The position numbers were made by a program, and so were the translations under genes. Positions 43,020 to 51,613 of a stretch of DNA of 64,000 nucleotides are shown here, piece after piece (the stretch's first letter is position 1; every line of letters begins with the position of its first letter). The stretch comes from 20CM-2-55-15 sp964633285 (GTDB lineage Bacteria; Acidobacteriota; Terriglobia; 20CM-2-55-15). The stretch covers positions 1-64,000 of the forward strand of contig CAZWGA010000030.1 of the NCBI GenBank assembly GCA_964633285.1, given 5' to 3'. The notes beneath the pieces were generated by a model. It saw only the letters and a list, made by a program, of their open reading frames with translations. It did no database searches and was not told the DNA's origin.

Positions 43020-43427
43020 TTACTTCGATTCGTACGCCGGCTGAGTGCCGCGCGGAGCGGTCTGGCCGAGTGTCTTGCCGTCAGCGAGCGTCACCGAAAC
43101 AAACAATCCACCCGGATCGCCGTTCTTGAACGGACGCGCCGTAAACTTGATTTTGTCGCCGGGTTTTACGGTATTGGATTTCCATCCTGCCCGAACAAGG
43201 TAGGCCGGAGGCATCATTTCGAGGTTCCAGATATCGGTGCCGCCTTTGCTGTTCGTCACTTCAATTTCGAGCCATGAGTGCGGATTCGCCCATTTGAAGG
43301 TCTTCACGATTCCTTCGGCAGCGACGGTCTTCGTTTGATCGATCCCTGCTGCGGAGTGATGCGCGTACGCCGAAACCGCGATACAGAGCGCCATGACGGC
43401 TAAACTTCCAATCTTTAGAATCTTCAT
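43020..43427 (-). CDS. DUF6152-like secreted protein, second copy
   Basis: A 135-residue exported protein with a signal peptide ending SAYA and a mature start HHSAAGIDQTKTVAAEG. It shares with the copy at 39.4-39.8 kb the HHS start, the FKWANPHSWLEIEV core and KPGDKIKFTARPF near the end, but is otherwise diverged. The ATG follows AGGAGG. It runs in the same direction as, and 29 bases after, the secreted-protein gene at 43457, and the two probably form one operon. The function is unknown. Confidence 0.8.
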   Translation of the reverse strand: MKILKIGSLAVMALCIAVSAYAHHSAAGIDQTKTVAAEGIVKTFKWANPHSWLEIEVTNSKGGTDIWNLEMMPPAYLVRAGWKSNTVKPGDKIKFTARPFKNGDPGGLFVSVTLADGKTLGQTAPRGTQPAYESK

Positions 43428-43456
43428 AACAAGCCTCCTGATTTCTCCCCGAGATT

Positions 43457-44254
43457 TTAACGGACGTTATCCGATGAGTGCACGGTCGGCATATGTTCGT
43501 TGAGATCCGGCAGGCACTCGACCTCAGCGATATCCCGATCATCGACACGGTTCCAGTGTTTCGTCAGTTTCCAGTCTCCGACCCACATCTTCGGGTCGGT
43601 CAGAGTGTATTCGATTGCCAGTCTCTTTCCTTCGTTCTCCATCTTGATTCGCTCGACGATATGCAGCGCATCGCTTCCCGGTATGCCGAGCCGGTCATGT
43701 ATCCAGTGATGTTCATCGACAAAATTTGTTGTGTCGATAACAAGCGTATCGCCTTCCCAACGTCCGATCGACTCACCATTGAAACTTCTCACGGCAATGT
43801 CGGGATCCGTATGCGGCCGGCCATCGAGGTAAACCACGCGCAGGCTGTTCATCAATTCACTGATCATGTAGATCGCGGTCGGGAGTTGAATCATGCTTAC
43901 CGGCCACACACGCGTCATCATAATGGGCACACCTGCAGGCCAGCACAATCCGATGTCGTTCCGATACAACTTTCCTTCGGCTGTCGCTTTCTGAGCAGCG
44001 TCGTAATGCTTCTGAGCCGCCGGGGTCAGCTTGAAACCCGCGGGTGGATCGAATCTCTCCGACTCTCCACCGTGCAACCATGCACCTGTCAGATCGAAGG
44101 GTGCTTTCGGACGCGCCTTGGCGATGTTCGCGGGCGCCAGCGCGCCAAGTGAACCTGGAGCCTGAAACTGCGCCGACAGATCCGATGCGGTGACGGCCAG
44201 AGCTAATGCAACCCACAATGCCATGCCCGTTCGACCGGCCCATGATTTCTTCAT
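43457..44254 (-). CDS. secreted protein of unknown function, upstream of DUF6152 gene
   Basis: A 265-residue exported protein: signal peptide about 1-28 (MKKSWAGRTGMALWVALALA), then a mature part with PFDLTGAWLHGGESERFDPPAG, repeated aromatic-rich segments (GRWEGDTLVIDTTNFVDEHH, DPKMWVGDWKLTKHW) and a conserved-looking IMMTRVWPVSMIQLPTAIYM stretch. The ATG at 44254 has GGAGGACACG upstream. Its position before a DUF6152 gene recurs in this phylum in my experience, but no function is known. The aromatic, acidic surface could bind a polymer. Confidence 0.72.
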   Translation of the reverse strand: MKKSWAGRTGMALWVALALAVTASDLSAQFQAPGSLGALAPANIAKARPKAPFDLTGAWLHGGESERFDPPAGFKLTPAAQKHYDAAQKATAEGKLYRNDIGLCWPAGVPIMMTRVWPVSMIQLPTAIYMISELMNSLRVVYLDGRPHTDPDIAVRSFNGESIGRWEGDTLVIDTTNFVDEHHWIHDRLGIPGSDALHIVERIKMENEGKRLAIEYTLTDPKMWVGDWKLTKHWNRVDDRDIAEVECLPDLNEHMPTVHSSDNVR

Positions 44255-44306
44255 CGTGTCCTCCAAAGCCGTCTATTTCAATGTACGCGCCGACTCTTGT
44301 CAACCT

Positions 44307-44609
44307 TTACGCAATTCTCCGAATGCGGATAACGGCCGACATTGGAAGGTGACCATAGATGTGCGGGAATAATTCGGCGCCACCTTCGAGGTTTTCATCG
44401 ACAACCCGGCATGAAAGACGCGCCGGATCGATCTCAAAAAGAACAAGATCGGTCTTTCCTTCGAAGATTCGCGCAAGAACGCCATCGACCTGGTGCTGGT
44501 AGGAACAATGAATGAATCCTTCCGCCGCAAAAGCCGCCGGAACATATTCGCCGGACTGCTCCGCCTCTCGCGCAGCCGCTGCCGACGTGATGTGAAAGAT
44601 CCGGCTCAT
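44307..44609 (-). CDS. DUF952 family protein
   Basis: A 100-residue protein of the DUF952 family. Visible blocks: IFHITSAAAAREAEQSGEYV, then FAAEGFIHCSYQHQVDGVL, then LVLFEIDPARLSCRVVDEN and LFPHIYGHLPMSAVIRI. The fold resembles ADP-ribosyltransferases or tRNA 2'-phosphotransferases, but the activity is unknown. It seems to stand alone: the previous gene on the left is 52 bases away and the PIN gene on the right 83 bases. Confidence 0.85.
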   Translation of the reverse strand: MSRIFHITSAAAAREAEQSGEYVPAAFAAEGFIHCSYQHQVDGVLARIFEGKTDLVLFEIDPARLSCRVVDENLEGGAELFPHIYGHLPMSAVIRIRRIA

Positions 44610-44692
44610 AGTTCCGCGGCCAAAGACTGATCAAGCTGCTCTCGCCCTGACGGAAATCGATTCATGTTCAGTCTCAGGCTCAACTGGGCGGA

Positions 44693-45214
44693 TTAAACAA
44701 ACTCGGTGTCTAATAATTGTCGTACTAATTTGCACTCTATGCCTCGCTCCCATCCCAATCGTGCGAGCGTGTTCTGGTCTTCTGTCAACAACACCGCGCC
44801 TTCTCTGAATGCAAGCTCAAGCAAACCTGCATCAGTGGGCCCGACTCTGCAAATCGCTTCGCGCGAACCGCTGCTTGAATCTAACTCCAAAAGCCCGAGG
44901 AGTTGCTCGTTCAAACCCTTGCGGCGAAGCCAATCCGTTGCAAACATCCAGAAGCCTCTTTGGCGTTCGTCTCTTTCACGCTGAAGTCCTTGAAGTTCTC
45001 CAATGACGTGGGAAGTTGTGAGAATTAAGCCAATCCCCTCGAATAAGCGGATGATCGCGTCTTGCTGAGCCGGCCTTCGAAGAAGATATGAGGATATTCG
45101 ACTGCGCTCAATAAGCGCTTGTGCTGCACGCTCATGGAGCTTGCGGGAATACTTCAATAAGAGAGCCGAAAATAATGGCTCAGAGTCGACAACGGCTTTA
45201 GGAAAAACTACCAT
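44693..45214 (-). CDS. PIN-domain ribonuclease-like protein
   Basis: A 173-residue protein with a PIN fold, the fold of many toxin ribonucleases. The four acids expected in the active site can be placed at Asp10 (KAVVDSEPLF), Glu73 (SHVIGELQGL), Asp128 (RVGPTDAGLLELA) and Asp146 (LLTEDQNTLARL). It is longer than VapC toxins (about 130 residues) because of a helical insertion between residues 20 and 60. The upstream gene ends 17 bases before its start, in the same direction. No classic VapB antitoxin is seen, although the upstream gene could have another kind of partner role. Confidence 0.75.
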   Translation of the reverse strand: MVVFPKAVVDSEPLFSALLLKYSRKLHERAAQALIERSRISSYLLRRPAQQDAIIRLFEGIGLILTTSHVIGELQGLQRERDERQRGFWMFATDWLRRKGLNEQLLGLLELDSSSGSREAICRVGPTDAGLLELAFREGAVLLTEDQNTLARLGWERGIECKLVRQLLDTEFV

Positions 45215-45231
45215 CGGAGTTAGGTCGAGGA

Positions 45232-46023
45232 TTAGTAGAGCCAGTCCGAATGTTGGATCGAACTCGGGTCGACATAAGGGACATCATGTTTAACCGACAG
45301 TTGAAAACGAGCCTCCTGCAATGTTTGTGACAATCCAACTGCAGCCTTGCTCAACCGAGCTCCTACACCCGTCGTCTCTCTGTATCGTCTCGCGACTTGA
45401 GGTGATTGACGAATCGCGATCAACCTCTCCCGGAACCGGTTCCAAAATGGCGACGTCGTGAAATGATCCGGCAACTGGCCAGTATTATTCACGATGTATT
45501 GTGCCAACAGAGCGACGTGGTCTGAGGCGGGATAGCCGCCGAAATATTCCCGGACTCGTTCCGCTGGGGCAAGCTCGATCGTAACCGCGCCCATAGGCTG
45601 ACGATACTGATCGCCGATCAAACGCAGCGATTCAGGTGTTGTGAGTTCTTCATAGATATGTGGAAGAGGTGACTGCGTAACCAACGTACTCTGCAGCTTG
45701 GAACAAGATGTAGTAAGAGCCGTTACTTCGCGATCATGCTGATCAATTCCTTTTTCCGCGTTCGGGTAGAAATCGAGAAACTGTAGAAGATTCTCTTGTG
45801 CTGCGCCAGGAACGTACTGTTTTGCCGGCCGAATCGATTCCAAAGCGCCAGTCCGAAATTGCCACGTCCAATTAAAATGCAAAAGCAGCTTGTTTTCTCT
45901 TTCGAGGCCTTTTAAAAGAGGATTGATGACGGTGTCAAACCATGCACGAACGATCTGTGGACCAGGAGCGGCAAGCTTCTTTGGCTTCGATTTCGATTTG
46001 CTCTTTTTGAGGGTGTGTGGCAA
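45232..46023 (-). CDS. unknown protein paired with the PIN-domain gene
   Basis: A 263-residue protein with a very basic first 20 residues (MPHTLKKSKSKSKPKKLAAP), then a mostly helical body (VRAWFDTVINPLLKGLERE, LLQFLDFYPNAEKGIDQHDR, FRERLIAIRQSPQVARRYRE). No domain I can name. The ATG follows GAGGAGG. With the PIN gene it forms a two-gene unit between DUF952 and pcrA. The unit looks lower in GC than its neighbours by eye and is not of a core gene type, which fits recent acquisition. An antitoxin, RNA-binding or defence role is conjecture. Confidence 0.6.
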   Translation of the reverse strand: MPHTLKKSKSKSKPKKLAAPGPQIVRAWFDTVINPLLKGLERENKLLLHFNWTWQFRTGALESIRPAKQYVPGAAQENLLQFLDFYPNAEKGIDQHDREVTALTTSCSKLQSTLVTQSPLPHIYEELTTPESLRLIGDQYRQPMGAVTIELAPAERVREYFGGYPASDHVALLAQYIVNNTGQLPDHFTTSPFWNRFRERLIAIRQSPQVARRYRETTGVGARLSKAAVGLSQTLQEARFQLSVKHDVPYVDPSSIQHSDWLY

Positions 46024-46144
46024 TTCTTACCTCCTCACATCGATCCCATCTTACGAAGTCGGCCCCGCCCTGTCACGCCAGATGAATAAGAGCAAGGAGC
46101 GCCACTTTCCGGGCTAGCGTAACCGTTGAGGGCGCAACGCACGT

Positions 46145-48355
46145 CTACACGATTTCGAGTTCCGCATATTTCGCGATCATTTTTTTCAGGCCGTGTGAAA
46201 TGAAGCTGACCGTGAGTTTGAGATCATCGCCTGAGCCTTCGGTTCTCAGGATGGTGCCGTATCCGTACTTCGAATGTTTCACCCGCGTACCGAGGGTCCA
46301 CGCGCCGGCCTTCCGTTTCGGTGCGGGCCTGGAATCGGGAGCCGTTTTGCTTTCGCCGCCGCCCAGAACTTTCATTACGGCATCAACGGTGTTGTAACTG
46401 GTTCCATCGAATCTCGCCGCCGGCCTGCGGCGGCGTTCGCCGGCCTCTTCAAGCAGTTCAGCCGGGATCTCCGCAAGAAAACGCGAGGGTTCGGACACCT
46501 GCTGATCCATGTTGCCGAAGTAACGGCGGAAGCGGGCCGAAGTCAGATACAGCTTGTTCTCCGCGCGTGTCATGCCGACGTAAAAGAGACGGCGTTCTTC
46601 CTCAAGCTGGCCGGATTCCATGATGGAACGGCTGTGCGGAAACAAACCGTCTTCCAATCCCATAATGACCACGACCGGAAACTCGAGTCCCTTGGCTGTA
46701 TGAAGCGTCATGAGAGAGATCGGGGACTTCTCATCGTACGCATCCTGATCTGAAACCAAAGTGGCATGGTCGAGAAATTCCCGCAGACTCTCGCCACGTT
46801 CGTGACTTTCTTCAGCGGCCGTGAGGAGCTCGCGAATATTCTCGATCCGGCTTTCGGATTCCTCCGTCCCCTCCTCTTGCAGTATTTCGAGATACTTCGT
46901 TGAAGTCACAGCCTTCTCCAGAAGCGCAGAGATGGACAGCTCCGACGCCCCCTGAACAAACTCCGCAATCATCTTGTAGAACACTTCGAGCGCGCGCACT
47001 GTCCGCATGGGAAGCCGCGATTCGCGAACTGCAATTTCAACGGCATCCCAGATGGAAGTGCCGCGTTCGACAGCGAGCTCTTCGAGCGTATCGGTTGTGG
47101 TCTTACCGATTCCGCGCGGCGGCGAGTTGATCACGCGAAGCAGGTGGACCGAATCATGCGGATTCAAAGCTACAGTCAGGTAGCTGATCATGTCCTTGAT
47201 TTCGGCGCGCTCATAAAAACTAAAGCCGCCGACGATGCGGTATTTCATGTTGTATCGCCGCAGCTTCTCTTCAAGAATGCGCGAAAGAAAATTCGTGCGA
47301 TACAGAACCACGAGGCGCGCGCCGGGATCGGCCTTCTGATGATGAATCAGCCGGTCCGCGACGTACATCGCCTCCTCTTCCGCATCGGAAGCTTCCATGT
47401 ATGTGATCAACTCGCCGGCCGGATTCTGTGTCCACAGCGATTTGCCCTTGCGCATCTCATTGTTTTGAACAACGGCGCCCGCTGCAGCCAGAATGTTTTT
47501 CGTTGAGCGGTAATTTTGTTCGAGCTTGATGACACGCACACGGGGAAAATCCTTTTCGAACGACAGAATGTTCTGAATGTCCGCCCCGCGCCAGCTATAG
47601 ATCGACTGATCTTCGTCACCCACCACGCAGATGTTGTCATGCACGCGCGTGAGATGACGCACCAGCCGGTATTGCATCCGATTCGTATCCTGATATTCGT
47701 CGACCATCACATACGGAAACCGCGTGCTGTATTTCTCCGCCGCTTCAGGAAACTTGTCGAAGAGCTCGACTGCCTTGATCAGTAAATCGTCAAAGTCGAG
47801 CGCGTTGGATTTCCTGAGGCGCTTCTCGTATTCATTGAAGACATTCGCCGTGTATTCCCACGAAGGTTCCCACGACTCGTCCAGCAGGCTTTGCGGCGTC
47901 TTGCCATGGTTTTTCGCGTGACTGATTCGAGACAGGATCGTCTTCGGCGTGATCAGGCGCTCGTCGACCTTGAGATCTTTGGACGCCCCCTTCACGACCT
48001 GCAGTTGATCGGCCTCGTCGTAGATCGTGAACGATCGCGTGTAGTTTAGAGCTTCGATTTCACGGCGAAGAAGGCGCACACAAAAGGAATGAAAAGTCGA
48101 GATCAAGGGATCGCCGGAGCGTGGCCCCCGCAGGAGATTCCGCACGCGATACTTCATTTGATCAGCGGCTTTATTCGTGAACGTGACGGCCAGAATATGT
48201 TCGGCGCGGGCGCCGCGATTCTCGATCAGATGGGCAACGCGATAAGTAATAACCCGAGTCTTGCCGCTGCCGGCTCCCGCAAGGATGAGAACGGGGCCTT
48301 CGGTGGCTTCAACGGCTTCGAGCTGCTGTGGATTCAGAAGCTTCGCCAAATCCAT
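46145..48355 (-). CDS. pcrA: UvrD/PcrA-type DNA helicase
   Basis: A 736-residue superfamily 1A helicase for repair and replication restart. All motifs are visible: the Q/I motif LNPQQLEAVEATEGPVLILA with Walker A GAGSGKT, motif Ia TFTNKAADQM, motif II VDEYQDTNRMQY, motif III GDEDQSIYSWRGA, motif IV YRS, motif V TLHTAKGLEFPVV and motif VI VGMTRAENKLYL. A variable C-terminal region ends with a Tudor-like LGTRVKHSKYGYGTI. It ends six bases from glmS and could be the last gene of the yvcK-glmU-glmS operon. RecB or Rep identity is excluded by length and motif order. Confidence 0.95.
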   Translation of the reverse strand: MDLAKLLNPQQLEAVEATEGPVLILAGAGSGKTRVITYRVAHLIENRGARAEHILAVTFTNKAADQMKYRVRNLLRGPRSGDPLISTFHSFCVRLLRREIEALNYTRSFTIYDEADQLQVVKGASKDLKVDERLITPKTILSRISHAKNHGKTPQSLLDESWEPSWEYTANVFNEYEKRLRKSNALDFDDLLIKAVELFDKFPEAAEKYSTRFPYVMVDEYQDTNRMQYRLVRHLTRVHDNICVVGDEDQSIYSWRGADIQNILSFEKDFPRVRVIKLEQNYRSTKNILAAAGAVVQNNEMRKGKSLWTQNPAGELITYMEASDAEEEAMYVADRLIHHQKADPGARLVVLYRTNFLSRILEEKLRRYNMKYRIVGGFSFYERAEIKDMISYLTVALNPHDSVHLLRVINSPPRGIGKTTTDTLEELAVERGTSIWDAVEIAVRESRLPMRTVRALEVFYKMIAEFVQGASELSISALLEKAVTSTKYLEILQEEGTEESESRIENIRELLTAAEESHERGESLREFLDHATLVSDQDAYDEKSPISLMTLHTAKGLEFPVVVIMGLEDGLFPHSRSIMESGQLEEERRLFYVGMTRAENKLYLTSARFRRYFGNMDQQVSEPSRFLAEIPAELLEEAGERRRRPAARFDGTSYNTVDAVMKVLGGGESKTAPDSRPAPKRKAGAWTLGTRVKHSKYGYGTILRTEGSGDDLKLTVSFISHGLKKMIAKYAELEIV

Positions 48356-48361
48356 CGGGGC

Positions 48362-50209
48362 TCATTCTACGGTGACGCTTTTTGCGAGGTTTCGAGGCTG
48401 GTCGATATCGCATCCACGGCGAACGGCGCAATGATACGCCAGCAACTGAAGAGGAATGACCTCAAGGATAGGCAGCAACAGCTCATTCGTCGGCTCGAGC
48501 GCAATGAAGTGATCCGAACTTTCGATCAGATCGGTATCGCCACGATTACCTACGGCGACAATGATGCCGTCGCGAGATTTCACTTCCTTGATGTTGTTGA
48601 GAACCTTTTCGTAGCGTTGATGCGACTCCTCCGAATTCGGATCGTGCGCGGCCAGAAACACCACAGGCAGATCTTCATCGATAAGCGCATTGGGCCCGTG
48701 CTTCATTTCGCCCGCCGGATAGCCTTCCGCGTGGATGTACGACAGTTCTTTGAGCTTCAATGCCCCTTCGAGGGCGATCGGAAAGTGAATGCCACGGGCC
48801 AGAAAAAGAAAATCACGCTGGCGGAAGAGGCCTCTGGAAATCTCTTCGATTTCCTTCGCATTCTCCAGAATGCTTTCCATCTTGTGCGGCAATTCGGTCA
48901 AATCCGCGAGCAACTTCCGCATGCCGGACTCGGGAACGCTGTTATGGAGTTTTGCAAGATGAAGCGCAACCAGATACAAAACCGCAAGCTGGGTTGTAAA
49001 TGCCTTGGTCGACGCAACCCCGATCTCCGGCCCTGCGCGCGTATACAACACCGCGTCCGCAACGCGCGTGCTCATCGATCCGACGACATTGGTAATCGTC
49101 AATGTCTTTCCGGAATCGCGAAGCTGGCGCTGAGCGGCAATCGTATCCAGCGTCTCGCCGGATTGGGTGATAAAAATAAAAAGCGTGTCGGGAAGAATCA
49201 CCGGATTGCGGTATCGATACTCGCTCGCGTAGTCCACTTCGACGGGAAGGCGCGCCAGAGTCTCGATCATGTACTTGCCGGCCAGCGCTGCATGCCAGCT
49301 TGTGCCGCATGCCAGAATGCGAATGTTTTTGAATTTCTTCCAGACATCATCGCTGAAGCCGGATTCCTCGAGATGTACCAGGTTGGTATCGAGTGAAAAC
49401 CTTCCAAGGATCGTGTTTTCGATGGCGACGGGCTGCTCGTAAATTTCTTTGAGCATGAAATGTTTGTATCCGCCCTTTTCAGCCATGATCGGATCCCAGT
49501 TGATGTGCTGGAACCGGGGTTCCCGTGAATGGCCTTCGAGATCAAAAAGGCGGATGCCGTCGCGGGCCACAACCGCGACTTCGTGGTCATCCAGGAAAAG
49601 AATCGAGCGCGTGTAGGGGAGCATCGCAGGAACATCGGATGCAACGAAACCTTCACCATCGACTGCGCCGACAATCAACGGATTGCCTTCACGTACTGCG
49701 ACGATTTTCTGCGGATCGTCCGCACACAAACAGGTGAATGCGTACAGGCCCTTCAATTGCGCGAGGGTTTTGACAACGGCGTCTTCAAGATTGCCCGCAA
49801 AATGTTTCTCGAGCAGATGAGCGATCACTTCGGTATCTGTTTCAGTGGTGAACGTGTGGCCTTCCTCGATGAGTTTTCGCTTCAGCGACAGGTAGTTTTC
49901 GATGATGCCGTTGTGAGCGACAACGATGCGGCCTTTGCAATCACGATGCGGGTGCGCGTTTTCTTCGGTCGGTCTGCCGTGCGTTGCCCAGCGCGTGTGG
50001 CCGAGCCCGAACTGTCCCGTCACCGGCTGTTTTGTGAGAAGTTCCTCCAGGTTCCTCAGTTTTCCCGAACTTCGGCGCACCTGAAGTTTCTGATCTTCAA
50101 CAATGGCAATACCCGCCGAATCGTAACCGCGATATTCGAGAGACCGCAGGCCGCCCATGATGAGAGGCACGGGATCGCGCGGCCCGACATATCCGAAAAT
50201 TCCACACAT
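48362..50209 (-). CDS. glmS: glucosamine-6-phosphate synthase (isomerizing)
   Basis: It makes glucosamine 6-phosphate from fructose 6-phosphate and glutamine, the first step of UDP-GlcNAc synthesis. The 615-residue protein starts MCGIFGYVG with nucleophile Cys after Met removal, and has the glutaminase motifs GYDSAGIAI and THGRPTEENAHPH, two SIS domains (ACGTSWHAALAGKYMIE, TQSGETLDTIAAQRQ, RAGPEIGVASTKAFTTQLA) and the C-terminal QPRNLAKSVTVE. It follows glmU by 26 bases. No glmS ribozyme is visible in that short gap. Confidence 0.97.
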   Translation of the reverse strand: MCGIFGYVGPRDPVPLIMGGLRSLEYRGYDSAGIAIVEDQKLQVRRSSGKLRNLEELLTKQPVTGQFGLGHTRWATHGRPTEENAHPHRDCKGRIVVAHNGIIENYLSLKRKLIEEGHTFTTETDTEVIAHLLEKHFAGNLEDAVVKTLAQLKGLYAFTCLCADDPQKIVAVREGNPLIVGAVDGEGFVASDVPAMLPYTRSILFLDDHEVAVVARDGIRLFDLEGHSREPRFQHINWDPIMAEKGGYKHFMLKEIYEQPVAIENTILGRFSLDTNLVHLEESGFSDDVWKKFKNIRILACGTSWHAALAGKYMIETLARLPVEVDYASEYRYRNPVILPDTLFIFITQSGETLDTIAAQRQLRDSGKTLTITNVVGSMSTRVADAVLYTRAGPEIGVASTKAFTTQLAVLYLVALHLAKLHNSVPESGMRKLLADLTELPHKMESILENAKEIEEISRGLFRQRDFLFLARGIHFPIALEGALKLKELSYIHAEGYPAGEMKHGPNALIDEDLPVVFLAAHDPNSEESHQRYEKVLNNIKEVKSRDGIIVAVGNRGDTDLIESSDHFIALEPTNELLLPILEVIPLQLLAYHCAVRRGCDIDQPRNLAKSVTVE

Positions 50210-50235
50210 AGGGTTATGAGAATACCAAGAAACGT

Positions 50236-51603
50236 TTATTTTTTCTTACGCTGTTTGACCCAGCCTTCTTTGACGGCCTGGCGGCCGCGCGCAATCGCGA
50301 GCGATTCGGGAGGAACATCATCGGTAATCGAAGAACCCGCGGCAACATACGCATTTTTTCCGACTCGAACCGGTGCGATGAGCTGAGAATCGGTCCCGAT
50401 GAATGCGCCGTCTTCGATCACTGTCGGATGCTTATTAACGCCGTCGTAGTTGCAAGTGATCACACCCGCCCCGATGTTCACGTCCTTGCCGATCGTTGCG
50501 TCTCCCAGGTAAGCCAGGTGCATTGATTTCGTGCCGGCCCCAAGCTTCGATTTCTTGATTTCGACAAAATTGCCGACCTTCGCCTTGTCGTCGACACTTG
50601 TGCCCATTCGAAGATGCGCGTACGGCCCAACCGAAACATCTTCACCGATTGCACTGTCGACAACGACGCATCCCTCCAGCACTACCGACCTCGCGCCGAT
50701 TTTCGAATTCGAAATCCGGCTGAACGAGTGAATGACAGCGTCGTCACCGATGAAAGTGGCGCCATAGATTTGAACTGAAGGATAGATCACGGTGTCGGCT
50801 CCGATTTGAACATCCGCGTCGATGAACGTGCTGGCAGGATCCATGATCGTCACGCCGTCGAGCATCAAAGCGTCGCATTTTCGGCGGCGCAGAATCTGGT
50901 CCACGGCGGCCAGTTCCTGACGTGTGTTGACACCAAGAATCTCCTCAACGGATCCGACTTTATAAGCGCCGACCTTTTGCCGATTGCTGACGAGAATGCC
51001 GATCACATCCGTCAGGTAGTATTCGCGTTGGGCGTTGTTCGTTCCGATCTTCGCAAGAGCGTCGAACAATGCGGGCGCATTGAAAACATAAATGCTTGAA
51101 TTGATCTCGGGGATTTTGAGAATTTCCGGCGTGGCGTCGCGATGTTCGACGATCGAATCGACCTCGGTGTCATTGCGACGCACAATGCGTCCATAACCGG
51201 CCGGGTTCTGCGTTTCCGCCGTCAGCACTGTTGCTCGATAGGCGCCGTCGCGATGAAACTTCAAACAACCTTCCAGCGTCGCGGCGCTTATAAGCGGACA
51301 GTCGCCGGGCAAGATCAAAACGTCGCCGGTGTATCCCGCAAACTTTTCCCGCGCAGTCATTACCGCGTGTCCCGTACCGAGTTGCTCTTTCTGATCGATG
51401 AACTGAACGCCTGAGACGAGTTCCTTCACGCGCTCCGCAGAATGACCGACGACAACCGAAATGTCCGCCGATAGCGAACGGACGGCAATGACAACGTGTT
51501 CGAGGACGGTCCTTCCGCCGGCGCGATGAAGGACTTTTGCGTACTTCGATTTCATGCGGGTGCTCTTACCCGCTGCGAGTATCAGGACTCGAAGGTTTTC
51601 CAT
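50236..51603 (-). CDS. glmU: bifunctional UDP-GlcNAc pyrophosphorylase / glucosamine-1-phosphate acetyltransferase
   Basis: It carries out the last two steps to UDP-GlcNAc, precursor of peptidoglycan and lipid A. The 455-residue protein has the uridylyltransferase domain (VLILAAGKSTRMKS, GDVLILPGDCPLIS) and a left-handed beta-helix C-terminal domain (ATIGKDVNIGAGVITCNYDG, FIGTDSQLIAPVRVGKNA, YVAAGSSIT). The ATG at 51603 was chosen to give MENLRVLILAAGKS. It begins ten bases after yvcK. Grouping glmU with glmS and yvcK links amino-sugar supply with carbon-state control. Confidence 0.96.
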   Translation of the reverse strand: MENLRVLILAAGKSTRMKSKYAKVLHRAGGRTVLEHVVIAVRSLSADISVVVGHSAERVKELVSGVQFIDQKEQLGTGHAVMTAREKFAGYTGDVLILPGDCPLISAATLEGCLKFHRDGAYRATVLTAETQNPAGYGRIVRRNDTEVDSIVEHRDATPEILKIPEINSSIYVFNAPALFDALAKIGTNNAQREYYLTDVIGILVSNRQKVGAYKVGSVEEILGVNTRQELAAVDQILRRRKCDALMLDGVTIMDPASTFIDADVQIGADTVIYPSVQIYGATFIGDDAVIHSFSRISNSKIGARSVVLEGCVVVDSAIGEDVSVGPYAHLRMGTSVDDKAKVGNFVEIKKSKLGAGTKSMHLAYLGDATIGKDVNIGAGVITCNYDGVNKHPTVIEDGAFIGTDSQLIAPVRVGKNAYVAAGSSITDDVPPESLAIARGRQAVKEGWVKQRKKK

Positions 51604-51613
51604 GACTTTAAAT

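Noticed and set aside
44693..46023. A classical VapBC toxin-antitoxin pair
   Set aside because: The PIN protein is longer than VapC and the upstream protein is 263 residues with no AbrB, RHH or Phd-like domain, so the name is not justified.
50210..50235. Possible glmS ribozyme upstream of glmS
   Set aside because: The glmU-glmS gap is only 26 bases, too short for the ribozyme.
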